The notes: generated from the letters alone by a model not told the origin. A DNA stretch of 64,000 bases from Marivita sp041725935 (GCA_041725935.1 JBGRQD010000005.1:186001-250000); one strand, 5' to 3'; counted from the stretch's first letter, positions 44,414 through 53,566 are shown. Numbers and translations are program-made.

Positions 44414-45406
44414 CTAGCCTGCCACGGGATCAGGTTGCCGCATACGCTCGAGCGCCTCGTCCAGCAGCGCCACCCCGGCCCCCGGACGGTTGGCCTCTTC
44501 CGACAGCACCCGCCGCCATGTCCGCGCGCCCGGTTGCCCGGCAAAGAGCCCCAGCATATGCCGCGTGATCTGGTGCAGCCTGCCCCCCTGATCGAGATGG
44601 GTCTGGATATAGGGGCGCATCGCGTCGATCACGTCCTCTCTTGTCGCGATCGGAGCCAGCGTGCCGAACAGCCGTTCATCGACACCGGACAAAATGTCCC
44701 AGGGACGGTGATAGGCCGCGCGCCCGATCATCACGCCGTTCAACCCGCGCCCGATCAGGGCTTCGGCCATGTCTAGGCTTTCGATCCCGCCATTGATCGA
44801 CATCGGCAGATCTGGAAACGCCGCCGCCATGTCGAACACAAGATCATAATCGAGCGGAGGAATATCCCGGTTCTCCTTGGGCGACAGCCCCTGCAGCCAC
44901 GCCTTGCGCGCATGGATGATGAGGTAGTCACAGCCCGCATCGGCGACCCTTGAGATGAATTCCGGCAGGGTCTTCGCCACGTCCTGATCATCCACACCGA
45001 TCCGGCACTTCACGGTGACCGGCACAGACACGGCCGCCTTCATCGCAACAACGCAGGACGCCACAAGGTCAGGCGATTTCATCAGGATGGCCCCAAACGT
45101 GCCGGATTGCACCCGGTCGGACGGGCAGCCCACATTGAGGTTGATCTCGTCATACCCGGCCTCGGCCCCCAACCGCGCCGCCTCGGCCAGTTCCTGCGGA
45201 TCAGAGCCGCCAAGCTGCAACGCGACGGGATGTTCTACCGGATCATGCTCCAGCAAATGCACCGCTCCACCCCGCACCAGCGCCGGCGAAGTGACCATCT
45301 CGGTGTATAGCAGCGCCTGCCGACTGATCGTGCGGTGGAACACGCGGCAGTGCCGATCGGTCCAGTCCATCATCGGCGCGACAGACAAGCGAGAAGCATC
45401 AGTCAT
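44414..45406 (-). CDS. dusA: tRNA-dihydrouridine(20/20a) synthase
   Basis: A 330-residue FMN enzyme that reduces U20/U20a in tRNA. LSVAPMMDWTDRHCR at the N-terminus, LNVGCPSDRVQSG (catalytic Cys) and MSINGGI with GVMIGRAAYH (FMN phosphate site) are diagnostic of DusA. AAGGGA eight bases upstream supports ATG 45406. The 5' end of dusA is a known insertion site for integrative elements. An integrase remnant lies just outside it here. Confidence 0.95.
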   Translation of the reverse strand: MTDASRLSVAPMMDWTDRHCRVFHRTISRQALLYTEMVTSPALVRGGAVHLLEHDPVEHPVALQLGGSDPQELAEAARLGAEAGYDEINLNVGCPSDRVQSGTFGAILMKSPDLVASCVVAMKAAVSVPVTVKCRIGVDDQDVAKTLPEFISRVADAGCDYLIIHARKAWLQGLSPKENRDIPPLDYDLVFDMAAAFPDLPMSINGGIESLDMAEALIGRGLNGVMIGRAAYHRPWDILSGVDERLFGTLAPIATREDVIDAMRPYIQTHLDQGGRLHQITRHMLGLFAGQPGARTWRRVLSEEANRPGAGVALLDEALERMRQPDPVAG

Positions 45407-45500
45407 GCTGCGAATCCCTTGTTTCACTGGCTTTCCCTCCGTCGATGGCGTCTACGATTGGCCATCATTCGCCACTATTCGCGGTGATTTCGGCAGCCCT

Positions 45501-45539
45501 TGCTACAAATGTAGCACCCAGATACCGCCTTGTAGCACC
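45501..45539. repeat. Inverted and direct repeat cluster upstream of dusA
   Basis: TGCTACA and TGTAGCA (45501-45507, 45510-45516) are perfect 7-bp arms around AA. TGTAGCACC occurs twice in direct orientation, at 45510-45518 and 45531-45539. The cluster lies between dusA and the integrase remnant, where an integrase arm- or core-binding site would be expected, but this role is inferred. Confidence 0.5.
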
Positions 45540-45657
45540 GGCACTTGCGGACGTCACGCACCCACCTGCCGAGGCGCAACCACGATTTCTACGCTCCCCG
45601 ATTTCCGGGAGAAATCAGCCGAACCCATCGTCCTTTCTGACAAGGAAAGGGCTGACC

Positions 45658-45903
45658 ATGGCGACCATCACGCAACGAGACAAAACAAACGGCAAACCGA
45701 GCTTCACCTCTCAAGTCCGCTTCAAGAAAGGCGGAAAGGTGATCTTCTCGAAGTCGGAACCCTTTTCGCAGCAGAAGGTCCCGGAAAGGTGGGCCACCCG
45801 CACCGAGAAAGCTTGGCACGACGGGACTCGATCTCTCGTCACTTCAACCGGCACCTTCGCCGGGCTGATCAAGCTTTATATGTTGATTGTCACTGAGAAC
45901 TGA
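45658..45903 (+). pseudogene. Truncated site-specific integrase (N-terminal fragment)
   Basis: An 81-residue reading frame. It begins like tyrosine-recombinase arm-binding domains (MATITQRDKTNGKPSFTSQVRF, then KGGKVIFSKSEPFS and WATRTEKA) and reaches what looks like the start of the core-binding domain (TFAGLIKLYM). It then stops, so the whole catalytic domain is missing. AAGGAAAGG precedes the ATG. It points away from dusA, as in dusA-targeting elements. The break at 45886-45917 carries ATTGTCAC twice and may be an insertion-sequence or deletion scar. Confidence 0.7.
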
Positions 45904-46012
45904 CCCGGCATTGTCACCGTAACAGGCCACCACACGTGATCGGAGCCATTTGGCGGAAAACGAGGGGTCTTTGTCCTAACGGTCACAGCCGAGTTTGGCC
46001 TAGTGTCGGACC

Positions 46013-47056
46013 ATGGCACAGAAACCCACATATCAGTCAGACCAGCGGATGCGCAGCGTGGTCATGGTCATTTATCCGGATGCCCATATCCTAGATGTCG
46101 TCGGGCCGCTCGAGGTCCTGACGGGGACGAAGTTCTTCCTGCCCGATGGGCCCGATCCCTATGTCGTGTCGATCGTGGCCGCAGAGGCGGGACCGGTCGC
46201 GACGACCTCGGGGGTGACGCTGACCGCGCATCGGTCCTTTGCAGACGCCATGGACGACACCAGCCCGGTCGACACGCTGATCGTCAGTGGCGGGCATGGT
46301 ACTATGGCTGCGATCGAGGACGTGGAACTGCTCGACTTCGTGCGCTCTACTGCAGCGCGGTCGCGTCGGATCGTGTCGATCTGCACCGGGGCGATGATCC
46401 TCGCCGAGATCGGGTTGCTGGATGGAAAACGCGCCAGCACGCATTGGTGGTGGTGCCCGATTCTCGAACAACGCTATCCCGAGGTTCTGGTCGACCGAGA
46501 TGCGATTTTCATTCGCGACGGCAACATCTGGACCTCTGCCGGTGTGACTGCAGGAATGGATCTGGCCCTCGCTCTGGTCGAGATGGATTGGGGCCACGAC
46601 ATCGCACTTCAAGTCGCGCGCTACAACGTCATGTACATGATGCGCCCCGGCGGTCAGTCGCAGTTCAGCGCCCATCTGGTGGCGCAGCGCGCTGAAGATC
46701 CAGCGATCAACGCGACGCTGGAACACATCCTTGCCAATCCCGGCGATCCGCTGACCGTGACCGCATTGGCCGCGCGTGCGGGTTTGTCTGAGCGCACGTT
46801 CGCGCGCCGGTTCAGGGAAGAAACAGAGATGACCCCCGCGGCTTACGTCGAAACCGCGCGGGTTCAGGCCGCGCGCGTGGCGCTGGAAACGGCAAGCATC
46901 GGTGTCGAACAGATTGCATTGCAGACCGGTTTTCAGAACGCCGAGCGAATGCGCCGTGCCTTTCAGCGACATCTGGGCGTTTCGGCGTCTGACTATCGCG
47001 ACCGGTTCCGTGGACCGGCTGCAAACACTGCCTTGATCCGCGACGGTCCCGACTGA
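46013..47056 (+). CDS. GlxA family transcriptional regulator (DJ-1/PfpI plus AraC domains)
   Basis: A 347-residue regulator. Its N-terminal DJ-1/PfpI-like domain has the nucleophile-elbow Cys in SICTGAMILAEIG (near 125) followed by ASTHWW. Two AraC helix-turn-helix motifs follow (about 245-330; LAARAGLSERTFARRF, then EQIALQTGFQNAERMRRAFQRHLG). It is the first intact gene of the accessory region. The lipoprotein gene downstream is 97 bases away. The ligand is unknown. Confidence 0.9.
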   Translation: MAQKPTYQSDQRMRSVVMVIYPDAHILDVVGPLEVLTGTKFFLPDGPDPYVVSIVAAEAGPVATTSGVTLTAHRSFADAMDDTSPVDTLIVSGGHGTMAAIEDVELLDFVRSTAARSRRIVSICTGAMILAEIGLLDGKRASTHWWWCPILEQRYPEVLVDRDAIFIRDGNIWTSAGVTAGMDLALALVEMDWGHDIALQVARYNVMYMMRPGGQSQFSAHLVAQRAEDPAINATLEHILANPGDPLTVTALAARAGLSERTFARRFREETEMTPAAYVETARVQAARVALETASIGVEQIALQTGFQNAERMRRAFQRHLGVSASDYRDRFRGPAANTALIRDGPD

Positions 47057-47152
47057 CCCAGGACTGACCCTCAATTCCGGCTAGCCCGCGACGCCGCACC
47101 CTTTCAGTGCGCGCGACCCCATTCCTGTTCTCAAAACTCAAGGAAACCACTG

Positions 47153-47515
47153 GTGAAACTGATCAAAATTTCCGCCCTTTTTCCCGTCCTGCTGTCAGCA
47201 TGTGCCGACAGTGGTGCCAATTACACACCCATTCTGGACGGTGCCTCAACTGCCGCGTTCCAAAGCGATCTCGCTGCTTGTCAGGGTCTGGCCCGAGAAC
47301 AGCGGCAGTTCGACCGGCAAACCATGGGCGCCACTGTGCTGGGCGCAGGTGCCGGGGCCTTGCTGGGCGAACTCGACAATGATGGCGACGCCTTGGGCGG
47401 TGCAGTCGCAGGTGCCTTGGCGGGTGGCGCTGCGGGTGCGGTCAATTCGAACGAGCGCCGCGAAGCCATCGTCGTCCAATGCCTGCGGGGCCGCGGCCAC
47501 CGCATCGTCGGCTGA
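47153..47515 (+). CDS. Glycine-zipper lipoprotein
   Basis: A 120-residue predicted lipoprotein started by GTG 47153 after AAGGAAAC. The lipobox LLSAC is at residues 13-17. The mature part has a glycine-zipper helix pair (GAGAGALLGELD... AGALAGGAAGAVN) like Rick_17kDa/YMGG-type envelope proteins, and a C-terminal CLRGRGHRIVG. It is probably anchored in the outer membrane. The role is unknown. Confidence 0.72.
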   Translation: MKLIKISALFPVLLSACADSGANYTPILDGASTAAFQSDLAACQGLAREQRQFDRQTMGATVLGAGAGALLGELDNDGDALGGAVAGALAGGAAGAVNSNERREAIVVQCLRGRGHRIVG

Positions 47516-47549
47516 CGGCGACCCATCATTCACACGAAAGGAATTCCCA

Positions 47550-47795
47550 ATGCCCTATGCCCTGTATCGTCGCCACGCCCGTCTCGCCGGTGTGTATTCC
47601 CTGGCAGAACTTCTGGCAGGTGGATGGATCGGGCGCGGTCGCGCGCCATCCCTGCCCACAACCGACCGTCCAAGCCGCGACGACGCGCCTTCGCAACGCA
47701 AAGACGGAGGGCATTTTCGGGATCCGGCTGGGCCAAAACCTCTGACAGCCCGTTCCATTGGCCGACCCCTAAAGGCGGTCCGGAATGAACCCTGA
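47550..47795 (+). CDS. Small hypothetical protein
   Basis: An 81-residue basic reading frame, 34 bases after the lipoprotein gene, with GAAAGGA well placed before ATG 47550. It begins MPYALYRRHARLAGVYSLAELL, then becomes Arg/Pro-rich and probably disordered. I recognise no family. The good ribosome site and same-strand spacing are the only support. Confidence 0.45.
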   Translation: MPYALYRRHARLAGVYSLAELLAGGWIGRGRAPSLPTTDRPSRDDAPSQRKDGGHFRDPAGPKPLTARSIGRPLKAVRNEP

Positions 47796-47854
47796 AGTTT
47801 TCGCAACCCTCGAAACCGCATCTCCTTGAACCCGTCCATCAGAAAGGACACATC

Positions 47855-48709
47855 ATGCAAACCATATTCATCGCTGGCGCAACTGGTTATCTGGGCCGCT
47901 TTTTATGTTCCGAATACCGCAAGCGCGGCTGGCGCGTCATCGCTCTTGTCCGCGACCGCTCATGGGCGCAGGACCTTGCCGCCGACACTCTGATCGAGGC
48001 GGAAGCGACCAAACCCGAAACTCTGGCAGGAGTCATGAACGGTGCTGATCTTGTGATCTCCGCACTTGGCATCACACGGCAGGCAGATGGGCTTGGATAT
48101 TGGGATGTCGACTACCAGGCAAACCTCAACCTGCTGAACGAGGCGCGACGCGCCGAGGTCAAACGTTTTGCCTATATCCATGTGCTTAACGCGCGAAAGA
48201 TGCGCCAGGTGCCTCTGGTGGCGGCAAAATCAGCTTTCGTACAGGCTTTGCAGGAGGCTGATATTGCTTCGACCGTGATTGCACCCTCGGGCTACTTCTC
48301 GGACACGACCGAATTCCTCGCAGCGGCGCGGTTCGGTCGCATGTGGCTGTTCGGGACTGGTGCGCACAGGATCAACCCGATTCACGGGGCTGATCTGGCC
48401 GTGGCCACAGCAGATGCCATTGCCGAGAGACGCGTCTGGCTGGATGTGGGCGGACCGGATATTTTCCGCCAGAGCGATCTGTCCAAAGTCGCTTTTGCCG
48501 CCATCGGCAAACCCGAGAAGGTCACGCGCCTGCCCGATTGGCTCCGCCGCATCGTGCTCAAGCTTCTGCCGCGCCTGACTCCGCGCCACATCCATGGTCC
48601 CGCACAGTTCTTCTTGACGGCGGTCGGCCTGGACATGGTGGGCGAGCCGCATGGGACCCGGCATCTCGAAGAGCATTTCGCAGCGCTGGCCAATTCGCGA
48701 CCGAGCTAG
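47855..48709 (+). CDS. NmrA-like NAD(P)-binding protein
   Basis: A 284-residue atypical SDR. The N-terminal GATGYLG (residues 8-14) binds the dinucleotide. GADLVISALGITRQ and the lack of a clear YxxxK pair fit NmrA/NAD(P)H-binding proteins that sense or use NAD(P)H. The C-terminal third is helical and basic (WLRRIVLKLLPRLTP). It is followed 15 bases later by a membrane-protein gene, so they probably share a transcript. Confidence 0.8.
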   Translation: MQTIFIAGATGYLGRFLCSEYRKRGWRVIALVRDRSWAQDLAADTLIEAEATKPETLAGVMNGADLVISALGITRQADGLGYWDVDYQANLNLLNEARRAEVKRFAYIHVLNARKMRQVPLVAAKSAFVQALQEADIASTVIAPSGYFSDTTEFLAAARFGRMWLFGTGAHRINPIHGADLAVATADAIAERRVWLDVGGPDIFRQSDLSKVAFAAIGKPEKVTRLPDWLRRIVLKLLPRLTPRHIHGPAQFFLTAVGLDMVGEPHGTRHLEEHFAALANSRPS

Positions 48710-48724
48710 GGGGAGGAAAGACCC

Positions 48725-49402
48725 TTGAACCGATCGCTTACACTGGACCGCATCGGTGGCCTGGCCGCGCTTGTTTGTGGCGCGACCTACATCATCGGTT
48801 TCGCGTTGCTCGTGACCCTGCTCGCCCCGCTAGGCTATGGCAGCGTTGATATCGACCCACGCGCGGTGGTCGTGTTCATAGACGAAAACCCCCGTTTTCT
48901 CATCACCTGGAACACCACGATCTATGTGGTCAATGCACTGGCGCTCACGGTGCTGGTCGTGGCGCTGTTTCAGCGTCTGGCCACAGCGACACCCGGTTGG
49001 GCGCAGGTTTCCCAAGGACTTGGACTTATTTGGGCAGCACTGGTTCTGGGCGCCGGTATGATCGCCAATGTCGCCGTCGAGCAGGCGGCGCACCTTTACG
49101 CCACCGATCGCCAGGCGGCAGCAGACCTCTGGGCAGTCCTGCATTCCGTCGAACTTGGCCTTGGCGGTGGAAACGAGATCGCGGGCGGGGTCTGGACCCT
49201 TTGCGTCAGCCTTGCAGGGATTATCGGGCGCAGTCTGCCTCGTCTTGTTGGCGCGCTTGGCCTGCTCACAGGTCTGGCCGGCATCGCGACGGTTGTGCCA
49301 GCTGTTGGAGAGACCGCCGGGGCCGTCTTCGGGTTGGGCGCGATCGCGTGGTTCATCGTCGTTGGATTGTCGCTGACCATTGGTCGGCAAGCGCCGACAT
49401 AA
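48725..49402 (+). CDS. Membrane protein, DUF4386-like
   Basis: A 225-residue protein started by TTG 48725 after GGGGGAGGAAAG. Six hydrophobic segments, with LDRIGGLAALVCGATYIIGF at the start, resemble the DUF4386 group. A broken relative lies at 53662-54340. Its function is unknown. It probably forms an operon with the NmrA-like gene. Confidence 0.65.
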   Translation: MNRSLTLDRIGGLAALVCGATYIIGFALLVTLLAPLGYGSVDIDPRAVVVFIDENPRFLITWNTTIYVVNALALTVLVVALFQRLATATPGWAQVSQGLGLIWAALVLGAGMIANVAVEQAAHLYATDRQAAADLWAVLHSVELGLGGGNEIAGGVWTLCVSLAGIIGRSLPRLVGALGLLTGLAGIATVVPAVGETAGAVFGLGAIAWFIVVGLSLTIGRQAPT

Positions 49403-49469
49403 CGCAGATGGCTGACCGACATGGGCGTCCTCTTGAGCCACTGATGTGAAAGCCGGACACCGGCAAGCG

Positions 49470-50354
49470 CTACCGCCCGATGAAATCCGCGCGCCGCTCA
49501 AGCAGGCTCTCGTAGAGGAAATCGACGAAGAGCCGGACCCGCTGCACGCGGCGCAGGTCGCCATGCATCAATACCCAGGTCGACCGGCTCTGGTCGAGGC
49601 CGGTGCCCGGCACCCGCTGCAATTCGGGAAAGACGCTTTGCACCCAGGCCGCGAGAAAGGTCATGCCGGCCCCGGCCCGCGCAAGATGCATGTGCATCGC
49701 CGGATCGGAGATCGCGTGGCGCACCTTGGCGCGCGGAAAGGGCGATGCGGCGATCATTGCCTGCAACTCAGGCACTTCGCCGTAGCCGAGCCAGGTCAGC
49801 CCCTCGCCGCGTGGGCCGGCGTCGTGGAAGTGCCTGTCGAGATAGGTACGCGACGCGAAGACGCCGATCGAGAGCGGAAACAGCTTGCGACCCACCGCAT
49901 CGCCGGTGAGCTCGCGCACATGGCGGATAGACACATCCGTCTCAAGTTTTTCGATCGAGTCGATGCTGTAGGACAGGTTCATATCGATGTGGATGTCCGG
50001 GTAAAGAGACAGAAACTCGCCCAGAACAGGCGCCAGCAGGAAATGCGCGGTCATCGGATCGACAGACAGACGGATACGACCCGCCGCCTCGCTGTCGAGT
50101 CCGCGCACTGCGCTGAAGCCCTGCCGCAAGGCCGTTTCTGCGTCCAGCGCTTGCGGCAAAAGCTTGCGGCCCGCCGCCGACAATTCCAGCCCGCCCGCGC
50201 TGCGCCGGAACAGCTGAACACCCAGTTGGGCCTCCAGCCCTTCGACCTGACGGCGCAGGGTCGCATGTGTGCTCCCTGCCTGTTCGGCGGCACCGCGCAA
50301 CGACCCTGCCCGCGCAACGGCCAGAAAGGCCGGAAGAGATTTCCAATCCACCAT
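49470..50354 (-). CDS. LysR family transcriptional regulator
   Basis: A 294-residue regulator: an N-terminal winged HTH (FLAVARAGSLRGAAEQAGSTHATLRRQVEGLEAQLG region, residues 10-45) and a LysR substrate-binding domain. It is divergent from the MDR oxidoreductase gene across 97 bases, where TCCGGTCTGT (50396-50405) and TCCGGTATGT (50412-50421) repeat in direct orientation and may be its binding region. It probably controls that neighbour. Confidence 0.92.
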   Translation of the reverse strand: MVDWKSLPAFLAVARAGSLRGAAEQAGSTHATLRRQVEGLEAQLGVQLFRRSAGGLELSAAGRKLLPQALDAETALRQGFSAVRGLDSEAAGRIRLSVDPMTAHFLLAPVLGEFLSLYPDIHIDMNLSYSIDSIEKLETDVSIRHVRELTGDAVGRKLFPLSIGVFASRTYLDRHFHDAGPRGEGLTWLGYGEVPELQAMIAASPFPRAKVRHAISDPAMHMHLARAGAGMTFLAAWVQSVFPELQRVPGTGLDQSRSTWVLMHGDLRRVQRVRLFVDFLYESLLERRADFIGR

Positions 50355-50451
50355 GCGGAACGATTATGAACCACAGCGGTGCAAATATGGCAATATCCGG
50401 TCTGTGTATGGTCCGGTATGTCATGCGTACTCAAACGCAAAGGAAAATATC

Positions 50452-51432
50452 GTGACTGCCACCCTCACCGCCTGGAGCATAGGGCGCTATGGCGCCCCCG
50501 ACCAACTCGCCCCGGTCAGCCGCCCAATCCCCGACCCCGGTCCCGGCGAAGTCCTGATCCGGATCCGCGCCTCGGCGGTATCGCGCGCCGACGGAATGAT
50601 GCGGGCCGGAACGCCACGCTTTGCCCGTCTGTTCCTGGGCCTGCGCCGCCCGCGCCATGACCTTGTGGGCACATGCTTGTCTGGCGAGATTGTCGCCACC
50701 GGCCCGGGCGTGTCTCGCTCTGAGGTTGGTGACGAGGTGTTCGGACTTGCCGGTCTGAGCTTCGGCGCCAACGCCAGCCATATCTGCCTAAAGGAGACCG
50801 ATGTGCTGATGCCGAAACCCGCCGCTCTGTCGCACGAAGAGGCCGCGGTGATGTGCGATGGACCACTGACCTCGCTGAACTTCCTGCGCGAGGTGGCAGA
50901 GTTACAAGCAGGGCAAAAAGTTTTGATCCTCGGTGCCTCGGGCAGCCTCGGAAGTGCTGCAGTGCAGATCGCCGCCGCGATCGGAGCCGAGGTTACAGGC
51001 ACGTGCAGCGCCCGCAACATCGGCATGGTGGCAGCGCTCGGGGCCGGCCGAGTCATCGATTACACGCAGGAGGACTTCACCGAGGGGACCGAACGGTATG
51101 ACGTGATCTATGACACGCTTGGTGTCTCTTCCTTCACGAAGGCGAAAGGCAGTCTGACCCGATCCGGACGCTACGTCTGCCCTGTACTCGGCCTGGGCCT
51201 GCTCGGCGCGATGGTTCGGACGACGATCGCTGGAACGCGAAAGGCGCGTTTTTCAGCCACCGGAATGATGAAGCCGGACGTGCTGCGCCGGATGCTGACC
51301 AGCCTCGTGGCAATGGCGGAGGACCGCAAACTGGCCCCAGTCATCGACAGGGTTTACCCTTTGAGTGACCTGATCGAGGCGCACCGCCATATGGAGACAG
51401 GTCACAAACGCGGGAACGTGGTCGTTGTCTGA
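50452..51432 (+). CDS. MDR-family NAD(P)-dependent oxidoreductase (quinone oxidoreductase type)
   Basis: A 326-residue enzyme. It has an N-terminal GroES-like domain (APVSRPIPDPGPGEVLIRI) and a Rossmann domain with LGASGSLGSAAVQIA near residue 155. The structural zinc cysteines of alcohol dehydrogenases are absent, so a quinone or enone reductase is likelier. The start is GTG 50452 after AAGGAAA. Before the IS insertion the SDR gene downstream would have been 49 bases away, which suggests a former operon. Confidence 0.85.
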   Translation: MTATLTAWSIGRYGAPDQLAPVSRPIPDPGPGEVLIRIRASAVSRADGMMRAGTPRFARLFLGLRRPRHDLVGTCLSGEIVATGPGVSRSEVGDEVFGLAGLSFGANASHICLKETDVLMPKPAALSHEEAAVMCDGPLTSLNFLREVAELQAGQKVLILGASGSLGSAAVQIAAAIGAEVTGTCSARNIGMVAALGAGRVIDYTQEDFTEGTERYDVIYDTLGVSSFTKAKGSLTRSGRYVCPVLGLGLLGAMVRTTIAGTRKARFSATGMMKPDVLRRMLTSLVAMAEDRKLAPVIDRVYPLSDLIEAHRHMETGHKRGNVVVV

Positions 51433-51455
51433 CGGCCACCCTTTTTCAAGTCGGA

Positions 51456-51463
51456 TAAAATTT
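51456..51463. repeat. Target-site duplication, left copy
   Basis: TAAAATTT directly precedes the IS1595-family element, and the same eight bases follow its right end. Confidence 0.9.
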
Positions 51464-52754
51464 GAGGGTGTCCGCAAAGCGTGTTGGCAGTGAACCTGAA
51501 TTCTTTCCAGGCGATCTCGAGTCTGTCAGATAGGCGCTGCGACGATGACAGCCGGAGGAGGTTCGGCACATCTCCGCTCCACGCTCGTGGTTAACTCGTC
51601 ATTCTTTGGATATGGGACCAAGAAGGCTAATGTTGAAACGATAGGATGACCTTGTCAGTCCTTAATGAGGAGAGGCCACTACGAGGCCTTGATTACATCC
51701 GCCGGTCGCATCCCTGCCAGTCGCGTCTCCAGCCATCGGATATAGCCATTGAGGTTCTTCGTCGCCGGCCCGCAAAATGGCTTGATGAACCCTTTGTAGC
51801 GGGCGTGGAGCGAGTTTACATTCTGGATGTGATAACAGCCTGCCGCGACACGAGTTCCCGGCTTGCTTCCCACCACAAAATGTTCCAAGCCGCGTGCTGT
51901 CGCGAGGTCCTTGTAGCCGTTGCCGCCGTCCGAGCAGAGCACTGCATCACTTGGCACGAGGGGGTCCATGGCACGCTCCACGGTGGCGCTCTTGCGGTTT
52001 GGCAGTCGCCGGAAGAGGCGAGAACCTCCGCGGTCAGCGACGGTGAGGATGGGGAGCTGCCACTTCGAGAGGCCGCGCTTCATCTTCAGACCCTTCGTCG
52101 TGTAGTCTTCCCACCGTGGGCGCGGTGGCGGAGGGGTATTCTGCGGATCGGCGAAATGGCGCACCCATTCGCGCGATCCCTTCCGGGACTCCGCTGGTAG
52201 GTCTCGTCCGCCTCGATGATCCCCGAGAAGCGATCCGATACGCTGTTCTTCCCGATGATCGAGAACACGAGCATCCGCCAGCGCCAGATCGTGTGTTTAT
52301 TGCGGTCGAGCTGCTTGGCGAGCTTCCGAACCGATTGCGGCACGGAGCTACCCAGCATATCCTTCAGCGCCGCCATGAACAGGTCAGGACGATGGATGCG
52401 GCCGACGGCGCTGCCGGTTCGGCCGGAATAGGTCTTCTGGCAGCCGGTGCATCGGTAGCGCTGGATATTTGTTCGGGTTCGGCCCCATTTCTGGCGCCGC
52501 TCGTCGCCGCAGAAAGGGCACTTGTGTTCCCGGTTTGTCCGTGCTTCGATCTCCGAGATCGCTTCCGTCTTTTGTCGGAGATCCTGGATCTTCGTCTGGG
52601 CGTCTTCGATCTGGGCCGGGTTCAGATCATCGAGGGCATCGAGAAAACGGCGAAAGTCGTGGTGTAGCAAGGGCATCCTCCGCTTCAAAAGCGGGCGAAT
52701 ATAGGCCCTTTCAAGCCAAGACGAAGCGAACCAACACGCTTTGCGGACACCCCC
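51464..52754 (-). mobile_element. IS1595-family insertion sequence, complete
   Basis: A 1,291-bp element. The terminal inverted repeats are 24 bp with one mismatch: the left end starts GAGGGTGTCCGCAAAG and the right end, read inward, starts GGGGGTGTCCGCAAAG. An 8-bp duplication flanks it, the size expected for this family. It contains one transposase gene (frameshifted). It sits between the MDR and SDR genes without breaking either reading frame. The matching TIRs and exact duplication suggest a fairly recent insertion. Confidence 0.92.
51679..52688 (-). pseudogene. IS1595-family (ISXO2-like) transposase, frameshifted
   Basis: Two overlapping minus-strand frames (52688-52086 and 52164-51679) together make one transposase. 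The N-terminal part has a zinc ribbon (CPFCG... CTGCQKTY) and the first catalytic Asp in IEADETY. The C-terminal part has LCSDGG and NSLHARYKGF. The frames join smoothly if one G is restored in the GG run at 52191-52192: the text then reads QRESRKGSREWVRHFADP, as in relatives. It is probably inactive, though a slip at a short G run or a sequencing error is possible. Confidence 0.88.
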
Positions 52755-52762
52755 TAAAATTT
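52755..52762. repeat. Target-site duplication, right copy
   Basis: The second TAAAATTT, identical to the left copy at 51456-51463, follows the right inverted repeat. Confidence 0.9.
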
Positions 52763-52780
52763 AACGGAAGGACTGATTTC

Positions 52781-53566
52781 ATGGGACGCTTGAATGGAAA
52801 ACGCTGCATCGTCACCGGCGCCGGTCGCGGGATCGGGGCAGCCATCGCGCATGTCTTTGCCCGCGAAGGCGCTGACGTTGTCATTACGGACAAGGTAGCG
52901 GACACCGCCGCTGCGGTCGCCAGCGACATCGGCGCACATCACATGCGTCTCGACGTGTCATCCGAGGCCGACTGGGCCGCACTCGCCAAGGTCTGGCCCA
53001 CCTGCGATGTCGTGGTGAACAACGCAGGGATCACCGGTTTCGAAGAGACCATTCGCCCGCACGATCCCGAGCACGCCTCACTCGCGGATTGGAGGGCCGT
53101 GCACGCGGTCAATCTTGACGGCACCTTTCTCGGATGTCGCTATGCGATCGGTGCGATGCGCACCGGGGGTACGGGGTCCATCATCAACATCTCCTCGCGC
53201 TCTGGCCTCGTGGGCATTCCGGCAGCAGCGGCTTATGCGTCCTCCAAAGCGGCTGTGCGGAACCACACGAAGTCGGTCGCGCTCTATTGCGCCCAGCAGG
53301 GGCTCAACATCCGCTGCAATTCGATCCACCCAGCCGCCATCCTGACCCCAATGTGGGAGCCGATGCTGGGCGACGGACCGGACCGAGAGGCGCGCATGGC
53401 CGCCTTCGTGGCAGACACGCCGATGCGCCGGTTCGGAACGCCTGAAGAGGTCGCGGCCATAGCTCTGCTGCTCGCGTCGGACGAGGCCGCTTACATGACC
53501 GGGACGGAACTGACGGTGGACGGCGGTCTGCTTGCAGGCTCCGCCGCCGCGCCGAAAACGGACTGA
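52781..53566 (+). CDS. SDR-family oxidoreductase
   Basis: A 261-residue classical short-chain dehydrogenase. TGAGRGIG at residues 13-20, NNAGITG near 81, Ser in NISSRSG, and the catalytic YASSKAA are all present. The C-terminus ends with the usual TGTELTVDGG. CGGAAGGA precedes ATG 52781. The IS1595-family element ends only 26 bases upstream and has probably separated the gene from its former promoter in front of the MDR gene. Confidence 0.9.
   Translation: MGRLNGKRCIVTGAGRGIGAAIAHVFAREGADVVITDKVADTAAAVASDIGAHHMRLDVSSEADWAALAKVWPTCDVVVNNAGITGFEETIRPHDPEHASLADWRAVHAVNLDGTFLGCRYAIGAMRTGGTGSIINISSRSGLVGIPAAAAYASSKAAVRNHTKSVALYCAQQGLNIRCNSIHPAAILTPMWEPMLGDGPDREARMAAFVADTPMRRFGTPEEVAAIALLLASDEAAYMTGTELTVDGGLLAGSAAAPKTD

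Noticed and set aside
49418..49470. Possible tRNA or small RNA between the DUF4386-like gene and lysR
   Set aside because: No cloverleaf pairing or terminator was seen, and the gap is only about 67 bases.
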